Positions 17,892-26,144 are shown, counted from the stretch's first letter. The stretch is DNA of 64,000 nt from Bdellovibrionales bacterium Ga0074137 (GCA_001464715.1 LNDT01000034.1:1-64000); one strand, 5' to 3'. Numbers and translations are program-made. The notes: generated by a model from the letters alone, not told the origin.

Positions 17892-18905
17892 CTAACTCTC
17901 TTCGAGCACTTCGTGAAGGGCACGCAGAATGAGCGGAAGATTTTTTTGATTTTCTTCAGCCATCGTTTTCTTTAAGTGATCAATGAATTCAAAGAGACCG
18001 CTGGAACCAAGGTGTATGAGACCCGTTTCAACTTTTTCAACGCCTCGCCGAAATCTCTTATGTTCGGAGACAACGAAGTCCGCCAAACTCAAGTATTGCG
18101 CTGGAAGGAATGTTTCGACCCGCTTAAGTCCGTTAGGGAAACCACCCCCGCGCGGCTGTTCATGGTGTTGCTCGATCATCGCTCGTGTTATGTCGTCGAT
18201 CATATTGAAACTTCTTAAAATCTCGACCGAGGCCGAAGGGTGCTTCTCAAATTCCTCCCGATGCTCGGGAGTGAACTCTGCGAACGGAATCATGTGCGGG
18301 TCCCGTTCCTCGTGAAAAACAAGAGAGATGTCCCTGTAGAGGGAACCATTGAAGAAACTTCGAAACGAAGTAGGTGTCGTTTCACTTTGATCTAAAATAA
18401 AACAAAGACTGAAACAGGTTCCGAAGATGGCGCGTTTTGAAAGCGGATGCTGAACAGATTTAAATATCTGGCGCATAAAAACTCTTCGAACTTCACGCCG
18501 CCGAAAGTGGTCATAGCTCCAGTCGATCAAAGAATTAATTCGCATAAATTTGTCGGCATGCGCCCCGACAATTTTAAGATCGACGTAGCCAAGCTCGAGG
18601 CACCGGCTGAACCACTCGAATTTTGCCTCGGTCGGTGTTGAGGGCGACTGAATCATGTCGAAGATCTGCGCAAACTTTTCATCCATAAACCGTGCGAGAG
18701 ACCCGCGATCGATATAGAGGAGGTCCTTTTCGTGATTGAGGTACCGCTGGATCCGCTCGGGGTCGATTGCTTCGCCGCGATTGGCGACTTTCACAAAGCG
18801 GTCGGCCACTTTGACATAGAGCTCGAACGCCAATGGTTGATCAGGCGGAATTGCAGCCCGAGGAACGAGAATATGATCATGGACCGAAAGACCGGCGTCG
18901 CTCAT
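17892..18905 (-). CDS. degenerate HD-GYP domain protein
   Basis: A 337-residue cytoplasmic protein. The C-terminal 150 residues follow the HD-GYP pattern: FEKHPSASVEILRSF, then IEQHHEQPRGGGFPNGL, corresponding to the family's HHE..DG.GYP.GL. The position normally occupied by the catalytic HDIGK reads YRDIS, so the metal-binding HD pair is missing, and GYP is GFP. It is therefore probably not an active cyclic-di-GMP phosphodiesterase and may instead bind a nucleotide or partner. The first 150 residues form a helical region of unrecognised family. ATG 18905. Confidence 0.72.
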   Translation of the reverse strand: MSDAGLSVHDHILVPRAAIPPDQPLAFELYVKVADRFVKVANRGEAIDPERIQRYLNHEKDLLYIDRGSLARFMDEKFAQIFDMIQSPSTPTEAKFEWFSRCLELGYVDLKIVGAHADKFMRINSLIDWSYDHFRRREVRRVFMRQIFKSVQHPLSKRAIFGTCFSLCFILDQSETTPTSFRSFFNGSLYRDISLVFHEERDPHMIPFAEFTPEHREEFEKHPSASVEILRSFNMIDDITRAMIEQHHEQPRGGGFPNGLKRVETFLPAQYLSLADFVVSEHKRFRRGVEKVETGLIHLGSSGLFEFIDHLKKTMAEENQKNLPLILRALHEVLEES

Positions 18906-19012
18906 CTCAAGATTTTATCAGAGGCCTCGTTGAATCTCTCGTGCAAATCCCCCTCTATGATATCAGACAGCCTCGGCTCGATTTTCATCGGAGGATTTAT
19001 CCAAAACGAGAC

Positions 19013-19043
19013 AAAAAAAAGAGGTGACCACGCACCTCTTTTT
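19013..19043 (-). terminator. rho-independent terminator
   Basis: Hairpin AAGAGGTG/CACCTCTT with a 6-nt loop. On the minus strand it is followed by a run of eight T residues. It lies 42 nt past the stop of the exported protein gene. Confidence 0.88.
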
Positions 19044-19084
19044 CACAAGAAATTAACTTAAGAAATATGATTCTGGAAAAGAGT

Positions 19085-19795
19085 CTAAGCCTCGCAGTAT
19101 GAATCTGTCGTTGTCAGAGTATGGCCTGGTTTTTCATCCTCTGGAATGCCGACCGGAACCAACCAAATTTGGCCCGACTGCTGTTCGAATTTGTAAAGCA
19201 TCGAATCGATTTTCAACAACGCCTCTTCGAAACCGAACTGCGTCTGCTGAACAACCACTTCCCAAGTGAGCGCCGTATTTACCCACTCAAAATAGGGTTC
19301 TTCTTCGAGCATGTTCATGACGCGTTTCATAGCGACACCACCGGGCATCAGCTCGACGTTCCGGCTACTCCCCATGGCGCCGGCACCGAAACCGTAGAAT
19401 TTCGTTCCCGTCAGCTGCTTCACGACCGCAGCGACATCGACGACTTTCGCGTCGAGCTGAACGTAGTTCAAATTCTGACGGAACTGCAGATCCTGGCGGA
19501 TTTTTGAGTTCATCGGAATCGATTGAGCGGCCCAGGCCTGAACGACTTTTGACTCCAATGAAACTTGAGCGCCTTCGACCAAGTTGTTGATTTCGGAAGG
19601 ATATGCATCAGCTTCACAAACTTTTCCCGCATCCAGAACAGAAATCAGAGCGCTCGCCAATGCCAAACGCGCTTCACCTGCTTTGACCGCTTCTGCCGAG
19701 ATTTTATATTCTGGAACAGTTCCTTCATCGGCACGAGCGACCGAAAGTCCGGCACACAGTACAAGCCCCAAGGCCAAAACCGAAAATTTCTTCAT
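19085..19795 (-). CDS. exported protein of unknown function
   Basis: A 236-residue protein with a clear signal peptide (MKKFSVLALGLVLCAGLSVARA, cleavage after ARA). The mature part is mostly helical and acidic, contains a GFGAGAMGSS stretch and ends EPYFEWVNTALTWEVVVQQ...DSYCEA. Two cysteines (GKVCEADAY and DSYCEA) could form a disulfide. I do not recognise the family. It stands alone, with its own terminator, between infC and the HD-GYP-like gene. A periplasmic location is inferred from the signal peptide only. Confidence 0.75.
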   Translation of the reverse strand: MKKFSVLALGLVLCAGLSVARADEGTVPEYKISAEAVKAGEARLALASALISVLDAGKVCEADAYPSEINNLVEGAQVSLESKVVQAWAAQSIPMNSKIRQDLQFRQNLNYVQLDAKVVDVAAVVKQLTGTKFYGFGAGAMGSSRNVELMPGGVAMKRVMNMLEEEPYFEWVNTALTWEVVVQQTQFGFEEALLKIDSMLYKFEQQSGQIWLVPVGIPEDEKPGHTLTTTDSYCEA

Positions 19796-19951
19796 TTAAA
19801 ACTCCTAAGATTCATTTGAGAACTGGGTTTCATCGACCCCACTAGCCGTAGCACGGAGCGCGCAGGCTCGAACGTAAGACCTAAGACTTTATAATTTTTC
19901 CGACTTGTAATGAAAAAGGCTGCTCTTCAAAGGCTAAAGACGCCTCAAAAG

Positions 19952-19981
19952 AAAAACCCGAACTGTAATAAGTTCGGGTTT
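19952..19981 (-). terminator. rho-independent terminator after infC
   Basis: Perfect 10-bp hairpin AACCCGAACT/AGTTCGGGTT with a 6-nt loop, flanked by A and T runs on both sides so it could work in both directions. It ends the thrS-infC transcript 69 nt past the infC stop. Confidence 0.9.
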
Positions 19982-20049
19982 ACTCGTTCAGTCCTACGAC
20001 TTCACATCTGCAGGCCCAGCAAACTTTGGCCGAGTCCCACGCTTAAGTT

Positions 20050-20937
20050 TTACTTTTTCTCTGACGACTTCGCTGCTGCAGCTTCGGTGGCAGCGGCCAC
20101 CGAAGCGGCTTCTGAGGCCGCCTTCTTCTCGTACTCTTTGATCTTCGCTGGATCCGGAGCGAGGAGAACAAAGAGCTGCTTTCCTTCCATTTTCGGATTG
20201 GCTTCAACCAAAGCAAGGTCGCTCAAAGCACCAATCACTTTTTGAAGCAGTCCCATACCAAGCTCTTGGTGAGCCATCTCGCGTCCGTAAAAACGAAGGT
20301 TCACTTTCACTTTGTCGCCATCAAGCAAGAAGCTTCGAGCCGAGCGCATTTTCACATCGAGATCGTGCTGATCCGTGCGAGGGCGAAGCTGAATTTCTTT
20401 GATGACGATGACGGTCTGATTCTTTCGAGCCTCGTGTTCTTTTTTCTTCAGCTCGTACTTGTACTTACCGTAATCGGTAATTTTGCACGTCGGCGGTTTC
20501 GCCGTCGGAGCGACTTCGATCAGATCGAGGCCTTTGGCCTCTGCCATCTTTAAAGCTTCAAACGGAGGGAAAATTCCAAGCATCGTTCCGTCGTCGTCGA
20601 TAACGCGAACTTCGGGCGCTCGAATTTCACGATTCACTCGTGGTCCATCTTTTTGAACGGTCGGTCCGCGGCTTCGCGGATTGCGATCCATCGGAGGACG
20701 AGGCGTAAATCCGCCGCCGCCGCCCGGTCCACCACCACTCGGGCGTGGGCCTGGTACGTAAGGAGCTACAACAGTGCCAGGAGCCACCGGAGTGATTGGG
20801 CTTGGACCCGCAGGTCTTACGCCTGTTGAGGGAGTGATGGGACCTGGACTGCCGCTGGGACGCGGAACCGGACCACCTGAACCACTTCCACCTATACCAC
20901 CGCCCCCTGGGGGACGATCAAATCCGTTAGCGCTAAT
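20050..20937 (-). CDS. infC: translation initiation factor IF-3, AUU start, with long terminal extensions
   Basis: Binds the 30S subunit and proofreads start-codon pairing. The IF3 N-domain (VNREIRAPEVRVIDDDGTMLGIFPPFEALKMAEAKGLDLIEVAP) and C-domain (KEIQLRPRTDQHDLDVKMRSARSFLLDGDKVKVNLRFYGREMAH) are complete. The start is ATT at 20937: AGGAGG lies 6 nt before it and the codon overlaps the thrS stop (CATTAG). A rare AUU start is the known basis of infC autoregulation in E. coli. Two features are odd: about 100 Gly/Pro-rich residues precede the N-domain, and an Ala/Glu/Lys-rich tail follows the C-domain. At 295 residues it is far above the usual 170-180. Confidence 0.93.
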   Translation of the reverse strand: MSANGFDRPPGGGGIGGSGSGGPVPRPSGSPGPITPSTGVRPAGPSPITPVAPGTVVAPYVPGPRPSGGGPGGGGGFTPRPPMDRNPRSRGPTVQKDGPRVNREIRAPEVRVIDDDGTMLGIFPPFEALKMAEAKGLDLIEVAPTAKPPTCKITDYGKYKYELKKKEHEARKNQTVIVIKEIQLRPRTDQHDLDVKMRSARSFLLDGDKVKVNLRFYGREMAHQELGMGLLQKVIGALSDLALVEANPKMEGKQLFVLLAPDPAKIKEYEKKAASEAASVAAATEAAAAKSSEKK

Positions 20938-23050
20938 GGCGAACCTCCTGTTTTGAAACTGTTTTTGAGTCTGTTTTAGAATCTGATTTTTCGAGGGCCG
21001 CACGGTTCTCTTCTGAACCAACGGTGTCCGCGATCAAACTCTTGAGACTTCGTTCTTTAATTTCTTCCGAGACAACGCGGGCAAATTCATCAAACGGAAG
21101 TCCGTTGATATTTCGTCCGTCGCCAAGTCGTACGGTGACCGTACGATCTTTTACTTCCTGGTCGCCAACGACCAGCATGTAGGGAACCTTTTGAAGCTGA
21201 GCTTCGCGAATCTTGTAACCAAGCTTTTCGTTTCTCGCGTCGTAGTCAGCGCGAACACCAAGCTTCTTTAAGGTTTTAAGACACTCGCGAGCATACTCAT
21301 CTTGCTTGTCAGTGAGATTCATAATTGTCACTTGCTGAGGCGCAAGCCACGTTGGAAGTCGCCCGCCCGTGTGCTCAAGATAAATACCGATAAATCGCTC
21401 AAGAGAACCCAAAATCGCGCGATGAAGCATGATCGGCCGATGAGCCGCATTGTCCTCTCCGACGTACTCGAGCTTGAAGGCTTCCGGCATGTTGAAATCA
21501 AGCTGCAAAGTCCCCAGCTGCCAACTTCGGCCGATCGCATCGACGAAATGAATTTCAATCTTCGGTCCGTAAAAAGCGCCGTCCCCAGGAGAAATTCCGT
21601 ACTTGTAGCCAAGATCCTCAAGACCCTTCTTGAGCGCGCCTTCGGCGACATCCCAAGTTTTATCAGAGCCCATACGGTTTTCGGGCCGCGTCGCCACGAT
21701 AAGCTTGAAGTCTGTCATCCCCAAAAGCTCATAAGTTTTTGCGGTGAGCTTCATGAAGTTCAAAATCTCGCCCTGCATCTGCTCAGGCGTGCAGAAGATA
21801 TGCGCATCATCCTGGCAGAAAGTGCGGACACGCGTAAGACCATGCATGACACCCGACCGCTCGAAACGATGGAGACGACCAAAGTCCGCCATGCGAATCG
21901 GAAGCTCGCGGTATGATTTTTTCTCGTTCGCGAAGATCAAACAATGCGAAGGGCAGTTCATCGGCTTCATCGAAGTTTGATTTTCATCCTGACCTTCGAT
22001 TTTTTCTTTCTGAACCGATTTATCAATGGCCGTGAAATACATATTCTCGCGGTAGTTCGCGTAGTGACCCGATGTTTTGAAAAGCTCCACGTCAAAAATC
22101 TGGGGCGTGATAACTTCTTGATAATCAAATTCATTGTAAAGATCGCGCATCAAGCGAACGAGCTCATTGTAGACGATCGAACCTTTGCCGGTAAAAAACG
22201 GCGATCCCGGAGCCGAAGCGTGAAACATGAAAAGCCCAAGCTCTTTTCCAAGCTTTCGGTGATCGCGCTTTTTTGCTTCTTCCATTCGAGACAGATAAAG
22301 ATCGAGATCTTTTTTATCAGCAAACGCTGTCGCGTAAAGACGCTGAAGCTGCTCGCGAGTTTCGTCCGCACGCCAGTAAGCACCTGCAATCGACATCAAT
22401 TTTACAGCCTTGATTTGGCTTGTGCGCTGGATGTGCGGTCCTCGGCAAAGATCAAACCACTTGTCGCCGTTATGATAAATGCCGACGGTTTTAGCGCCGG
22501 TCTTGGCGACGATGTCATCAATCAGTTCGAGCTTAAAGTGTTCCCCGAGCTTTTTGAAAATTTCTTTGGCCTTTTCAGGAGCCACTTCTTCGCGCGTGAT
22601 CTCAAGATCCGCACTCATGATTTCTTGCATCTTCTTTTCGATCTTCTCAAAATCATCCGGCGAAAAAGTGCGTGGACTTTGGAAATCGTAATAAAATCCG
22701 TTTTCGACAACGGGACCAATCGTCACTTTTACGTCCGGCCAAATCCCTTGAACGGCCTGCGCCATCACGTGAGCGGCCGTGTGACGAATCACTTCAAGAC
22801 CTTCGGGGCTTTTTGATGTGATGATTTCAATTTTAGTTCCCGACGGAACTGGCTCGCGCAGATCTATGACCTGAGGTTCACCATTAAATTTTGCTCCCAG
22901 CGTGGCTTTCGCGAGACCCGCTCCTATACGTTGTGCGACTTCCAAAACTGTCGGCACGACTGAAAAAGAAACGGCTTTTCCATCGGGAAGAAATATTTGA
23001 ATCGGACCTGAAACGTCGCTCATAACTGAGGATTCGCTGGCACGCGACAT
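20933..23050 (-). CDS. thrS: threonyl-tRNA synthetase
   Basis: Charges tRNA-Thr and edits mischarged serine. In order: N-terminal TGS domain (PIQIFLPDGKAVSFSVVPTV), the editing domain with its HTAAHVMAQAVQ zinc/His motif, the class II core with MNCPSHCLIF and RSGVMHGLTRVRTFCQDDAHIF, and the C-terminal anticodon domain (VTIMNLTDKQDEYAREC...). At 705 residues it is somewhat longer than the usual 640. ATG 23050 or an in-frame ATG at 23023 could be the start; neither has a clear ribosome site. It is co-transcribed with infC, overlapping its AUU start. Confidence 0.96.
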   Translation of the reverse strand: MSRASESSVMSDVSGPIQIFLPDGKAVSFSVVPTVLEVAQRIGAGLAKATLGAKFNGEPQVIDLREPVPSGTKIEIITSKSPEGLEVIRHTAAHVMAQAVQGIWPDVKVTIGPVVENGFYYDFQSPRTFSPDDFEKIEKKMQEIMSADLEITREEVAPEKAKEIFKKLGEHFKLELIDDIVAKTGAKTVGIYHNGDKWFDLCRGPHIQRTSQIKAVKLMSIAGAYWRADETREQLQRLYATAFADKKDLDLYLSRMEEAKKRDHRKLGKELGLFMFHASAPGSPFFTGKGSIVYNELVRLMRDLYNEFDYQEVITPQIFDVELFKTSGHYANYRENMYFTAIDKSVQKEKIEGQDENQTSMKPMNCPSHCLIFANEKKSYRELPIRMADFGRLHRFERSGVMHGLTRVRTFCQDDAHIFCTPEQMQGEILNFMKLTAKTYELLGMTDFKLIVATRPENRMGSDKTWDVAEGALKKGLEDLGYKYGISPGDGAFYGPKIEIHFVDAIGRSWQLGTLQLDFNMPEAFKLEYVGEDNAAHRPIMLHRAILGSLERFIGIYLEHTGGRLPTWLAPQQVTIMNLTDKQDEYARECLKTLKKLGVRADYDARNEKLGYKIREAQLQKVPYMLVVGDQEVKDRTVTVRLGDGRNINGLPFDEFARVVSEEIKERSLKSLIADTVGSEENRAALEKSDSKTDSKTVSKQEVRH

Positions 23051-23053
23051 GCG

Positions 23054-23073
23054 AGCCGAAATGAAGGCTCGAG
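23054..23073 (-). promoter_or_regulatory. hairpin directly upstream of the thrS start
   Basis: CGAGCC/GGCTCG with an 8-nt loop sits one base before the first thrS ATG, covering the place where a ribosome site would be. ThrRS in E. coli represses its own mRNA by binding a leader structure, so this is a candidate operator. The link is inference. Confidence 0.35.
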
Positions 23074-23151
23074 ACCGGTAAATAAAATTGAGACCTTAAA
23101 AGATGAGGTCCTAAAGAGATAGCGCGAAGCGCTGAATGCTGACATCGAATC

Positions 23152-23180
23152 AATCTACGAGAGTCAGTCGGTTTTTTCAA
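23152..23180 (-). promoter_or_regulatory. candidate sigma-70 promoter of thrS-infC
   Basis: On the minus strand TTGAAA (23175-23180) and TAGATT (23152-23157) are separated by exactly 17 nt, about 100 nt upstream of thrS. Confidence 0.55.
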
Positions 23181-23403
23181 GGTCCGTCGGTTTGGGGCCT
23201 ACGCCGCCAATCGCGCATCACTTCCGCAGCGGTGTCGCATCGCGGCCAAGCTGTGGTTTCAACCTTTCTCGGCCCTATTTCGGCGCCGATTTGTAGAAGC
23301 TTCAGATGGACTCCATCCAGCGGACTGGTGAACGATCCCAGAGGCCACTGTAAAGTCCGTGCAAAGGCACCGGTGTGGCATTCCGTTCGCACTGTGAAGC
23401 GGT
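23181..23403. other. intergenic region with nothing recognised
   Basis: Beyond the thrS promoter I see no gene, RNA or repeat in this 223-bp part of the 353-bp gap between thrS and the divergent exported-protein gene. Confidence 0.6.
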
Positions 23404-23994
23404 ATGATGTCCAAAACGAGTCCGCAACCCACGCTCTCAATGCCCCTATTTACGCTGCTGCGACTGACTGTCTCCGCACTGCTTTTGGCCTTAGCTTTGG
23501 CGTCCGAAGCTCGAGCCAACGAAGTCTGTGCGGATCTCTTCCAGCCACACTACGAAGGCCTTCTGCATAACCCTGCCGCAAAAGCCCACGCAATGTTGAT
23601 GGTCAAAAGCACGCTTCCATCAGGTGTCTACAATGTTCGAATGACATCGTCTGGCCACTCGAAGAATGAAACTTTGGGGATCTCGTACTCGGGTGCGGAC
23701 GGTTCAATGTTGGTCCGCCTTGGGTCGACGTACCTCTTTCAAGGTAGCCCGCTACAACCCAGCACTCTCGTCCAGCTTCTTCCCAATCAGAACGTCGTAA
23801 TTTCCGGATCAGTTCGGATGGGTGACTTCGAGTCTTATAATGGTGAAAGCGTTCGCCAAGCGCGCATCGAATTCAGCGAAAGAAAAGATGGAACTGTCGT
23901 CCTATTCGTCCAAGAGTCGACAAAAAATCGCTCCGTCTTCCGAAACTCCCCCACCGAATTCCAGACAAGCTTCGCCCTAGAAATCATTAGATAA
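23404..23994 (+). CDS. exported protein of unknown function
   Basis: A 196-residue protein. Residues 1-38 form a long signal peptide (hydrophobic run LFTLLRLTVSALLLALALASEARA). Alternative in-frame ATGs lie at 23407 and 23440. The mature protein begins NEVCADLFQPHYEG, which shares the C-A-x-L-F-x-P pattern with the mature start of the AAA+ protein at 2688. The remainder is beta-rich (SGVYNVRMTSSGHSKNETLGISY, SGSVRMGDFESYNG) with no recognised domain. It converges on actF, with a large palindrome between them. Confidence 0.65.
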   Translation: MMSKTSPQPTLSMPLFTLLRLTVSALLLALALASEARANEVCADLFQPHYEGLLHNPAAKAHAMLMVKSTLPSGVYNVRMTSSGHSKNETLGISYSGADGSMLVRLGSTYLFQGSPLQPSTLVQLLPNQNVVISGSVRMGDFESYNGESVRQARIEFSERKDGTVVLFVQESTKNRSVFRNSPTEFQTSFALEIIR

Positions 23995-24053
23995 GCAGAA
24001 AAGCCAACCCTGCGCCCTCCCCCACAACAGAAGAAACTGACTGAAGCTAAGCT

Positions 24054-24195
24054 GAGGGAGTTTCGTCGTCGCATTTTCCGCGACCTCCGAATCGGGAAGG
24101 TCGCGTAAACGCGACCCGAGGGCCCGGATGGCCCGAGCCGATACGGCGAGCGCAGGAGGCGCGCGTCGCGGAAATTGCGACGACGAAACTCCCTC
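24054..24195. repeat. large intergenic palindrome, copy A
   Basis: Outer arms 24054-24084 and 24165-24195 are complementary at 30 of 31 positions. The core holds CCTCCGAATCGGGAAGG flanked by CGCGA/TCGCG, an alternative hairpin GGTCGCG/CGCGACC, then ACCCGAG, hairpin GGCC-CGGAT-GGCC, CGAGCCGATACGGCGA and hairpin GCGC-AGGAG-GCGC. It sits between the convergent exported-protein gene and actF, 20 bp past the actF stop, and could end transcription from both sides. Copy B at 55790 shares the core but has different outer arms. Confidence 0.85.
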
Positions 24196-24215
24196 CGAAC
24201 GCAGTACAGATTCGC

Positions 24216-25421
24216 CTAGTAGGCGACGTGGTGATGAATAGACTCTTCGATTCGCGGGTCGCGAACGGGAACTAGTTTGTTCTTCGTTAGGAAGTTTGTG
24301 ACCGACCAAAGGAAGAGACCACCCAAAAGTGCGAATGATCCGATCTCCTGCCAAGCAAACTTTGGCGTGTAGGGATCCAAGTTGGGATAAACCATCCAGT
24401 GGATATCTACGTACTGCATGATCAAGATCAGCACCGAAACCATAACGAGATGGTTCGGCGTGCGCTTCGCCCAGCGCGGAAGAAGCAACAAGAACGGAAC
24501 TGCAAACTTTAAGATAAGAAGCGAGAAAGTGATCGTCATCCACCAGCCGTTCGAGCGAGCCAGATAAAAAATCGTCTCTTCAGGAAGGTTTGCGTACCAG
24601 ATCAAGAGGAACTGTGAAAACCCGATGTAGGCCATGAAAACGGTGAAGCCTTTAAGGAACTTTCCAAGGTCATGAAGATGGTCTTCACTGACCAACCCAC
24701 GCAGCCACCCCTTTTTCATCGAGTAAACGACGAAGATGATGAGCATCGCAAAGAACGACTGGATAAGACCCGCAAAGTTGTAAACGCCCCAGATGGTAGA
24801 GAACCAATGCGGTTGAAGTGACATCAAAGTGTCGACCGAGAAAAGCGAGTACGAGAGAGAAAACACGATGATAAATGCAACCGAGAGCGGCACGTTTTTA
24901 AGCGTCCACTTAGCGTCGCCGTCGGCATCTTGCTTCAAAGAGTTTCCGACAATTTTCTTCGAGAAGAAAAGCCAGAGAGCAAAGAACACAACCATTCGAA
25001 TCACAAAGAAAGTCATATTGAGATAGGCTTCTTTGCCCTTAAGGATGGCATCGCCCTTCACAACCTCAGGATCGAGCCAGACATAAAGATTCTTGGATCC
25101 CAGCAAAAGAACAACCGCTGCTACGGCCGCAATCGGTAAAAAAGCTGTGAACGATTCAGCGATTCGCCGAACGTTGACGGACCACCCTGCTTTTGAAACG
25201 TGCTGAAGGGCGACAAAGAAAAGTCCACCCAGCGCCAAGTCGGTCCAATACATGAACGACGTCAGAAAGCCATGCCACGCTCTTGCCTGATCTTTATAAA
25301 GACCTAAAGCGAACAGCACTGTGCCAAGAAAAATCGCAACAGAATAAAGTGTGCGAAGCCCTTTCCCTGCGACAAAGTGTCCGGGATTTACTGGGCTCGT
25401 CGAATGATTTGAAGCTGCCAT
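24216..25421 (-). CDS. actF: alternative complex III subunit ActF (quinol:cytochrome c oxidoreductase membrane subunit)
   Basis: A 401-residue polytopic inner-membrane protein with about 10 hydrophobic helices. It resembles the NrfD-like ActF subunit: early WHGFLTSFMYWTDLALGGLFF, then SLQPHWFSTIWGVYNFAG and FSQFLLIWYANLPEETIFYL. ActF and ActC are the two quinone-facing membrane subunits of alternative complex III, which oxidises quinol and passes electrons to a cytochrome c or directly to an oxidase. It is last in actABCDEF, 54 nt after actE. The C-terminus ends in a short cytoplasmic tail. Confidence 0.93.
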   Translation of the reverse strand: MAASNHSTSPVNPGHFVAGKGLRTLYSVAIFLGTVLFALGLYKDQARAWHGFLTSFMYWTDLALGGLFFVALQHVSKAGWSVNVRRIAESFTAFLPIAAVAAVVLLLGSKNLYVWLDPEVVKGDAILKGKEAYLNMTFFVIRMVVFFALWLFFSKKIVGNSLKQDADGDAKWTLKNVPLSVAFIIVFSLSYSLFSVDTLMSLQPHWFSTIWGVYNFAGLIQSFFAMLIIFVVYSMKKGWLRGLVSEDHLHDLGKFLKGFTVFMAYIGFSQFLLIWYANLPEETIFYLARSNGWWMTITFSLLILKFAVPFLLLLPRWAKRTPNHLVMVSVLILIMQYVDIHWMVYPNLDPYTPKFAWQEIGSFALLGGLFLWSVTNFLTKNKLVPVRDPRIEESIHHHVAY

Positions 25422-25475
25422 ATTTTCCTTCTTCCAACATAACGGACTTGATCTTAGGTCAAGCCACCGAACGAG

Positions 25476-26144
25476 TTAGTACGAACCTGACGTTTCCGAA
25501 GACGTGCCACCGGCCGACTTATCTGTCGCTCCGCTTTGGGCCGTCAGCTTTTGCAGACTGCGCACATAATTGACGACGGCCCATCGATCATTCTCATTCA
25601 CCATTTGATACATGTACGACGACATAACGCCCTGACCATCCGTCACGATATGATAGATGCCCGCATCGTTCATCGTGCGAATTTTATCCGACAAAAGCGA
25701 AGGCGGTTTCAAAGCCATCTTTGGTGCGACTGTTCCATCGCCAGCGCCACCGTAACCATGGCAAACGGCGCAGTAGATATCGTACTTGCGACGACCCAGT
25801 TCAAGAACCTCGACCGTCGTATTTCCTGCGAACGGATTTTTCAGTTTCGCAGTAGCTTCCGCGGCGTTACCCGCGTATTTGTAGGGCGTGTAACCGACTG
25901 GAACTGTGCCTTCCGGTGGAAGCCTCGAAGAACCTTTGGTCGGATTTGATGGCTCGTAATCTTGAGCCTTCAAGGACGGCTGGTCCATCATGTCTTGAAT
26001 CAGCTCGATGTTAGGAACTTTCGAGAGCTCTGGATTTTTCTTTGTACATGCGACCGACGCGCTGAGAGCCACAGCGGCCAGCACGAGAGCCGGTACTAAA
26101 CTTAGAGCTTTGTTTCGAATTGTCATTGGCTTCGTGTTCCTCAT
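25476..26144 (-). CDS. actE: alternative complex III subunit ActE (monoheme cytochrome c)
   Basis: A 222-residue exported cytochrome. An N-terminal signal ends ALSASVACTKKNPE, where the cysteine may be lipidated although the residue three before it is not the usual Leu/Val/Ile. The single heme site CAVCHGYGGAGDG lies near residue 130, and VMSSYMYQM provides a probable axial Met. A Ser/Thr/Gly-rich tail follows. It starts on the last base of the actD stop (1-nt overlap); an inner ATG at 26126 is also possible. Its role is electron transfer out of the complex on the periplasmic face. Confidence 0.92.
   Translation of the reverse strand: MRNTKPMTIRNKALSLVPALVLAAVALSASVACTKKNPELSKVPNIELIQDMMDQPSLKAQDYEPSNPTKGSSRLPPEGTVPVGYTPYKYAGNAAEATAKLKNPFAGNTTVEVLELGRRKYDIYCAVCHGYGGAGDGTVAPKMALKPPSLLSDKIRTMNDAGIYHIVTDGQGVMSSYMYQMVNENDRWAVVNYVRSLQKLTAQSGATDKSAGGTSSETSGSY

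Noticed and set aside
17892-18905. Active cyclic-di-GMP phosphodiesterase
   Set aside because: The metal-binding HD pair is replaced by YRDIS, so activity cannot be supported from sequence.
20937-21021. infC start at 21021 inside thrS
   Set aside because: It would overlap thrS by 89 nt without a ribosome site, while AGGAGG points to the ATT at 20937.
21944-22816. Open frame of 290 codons on the plus strand opposite thrS
   Set aside because: Antisense shadow of threonyl-tRNA synthetase; no recognisable domain and no independent start signal.
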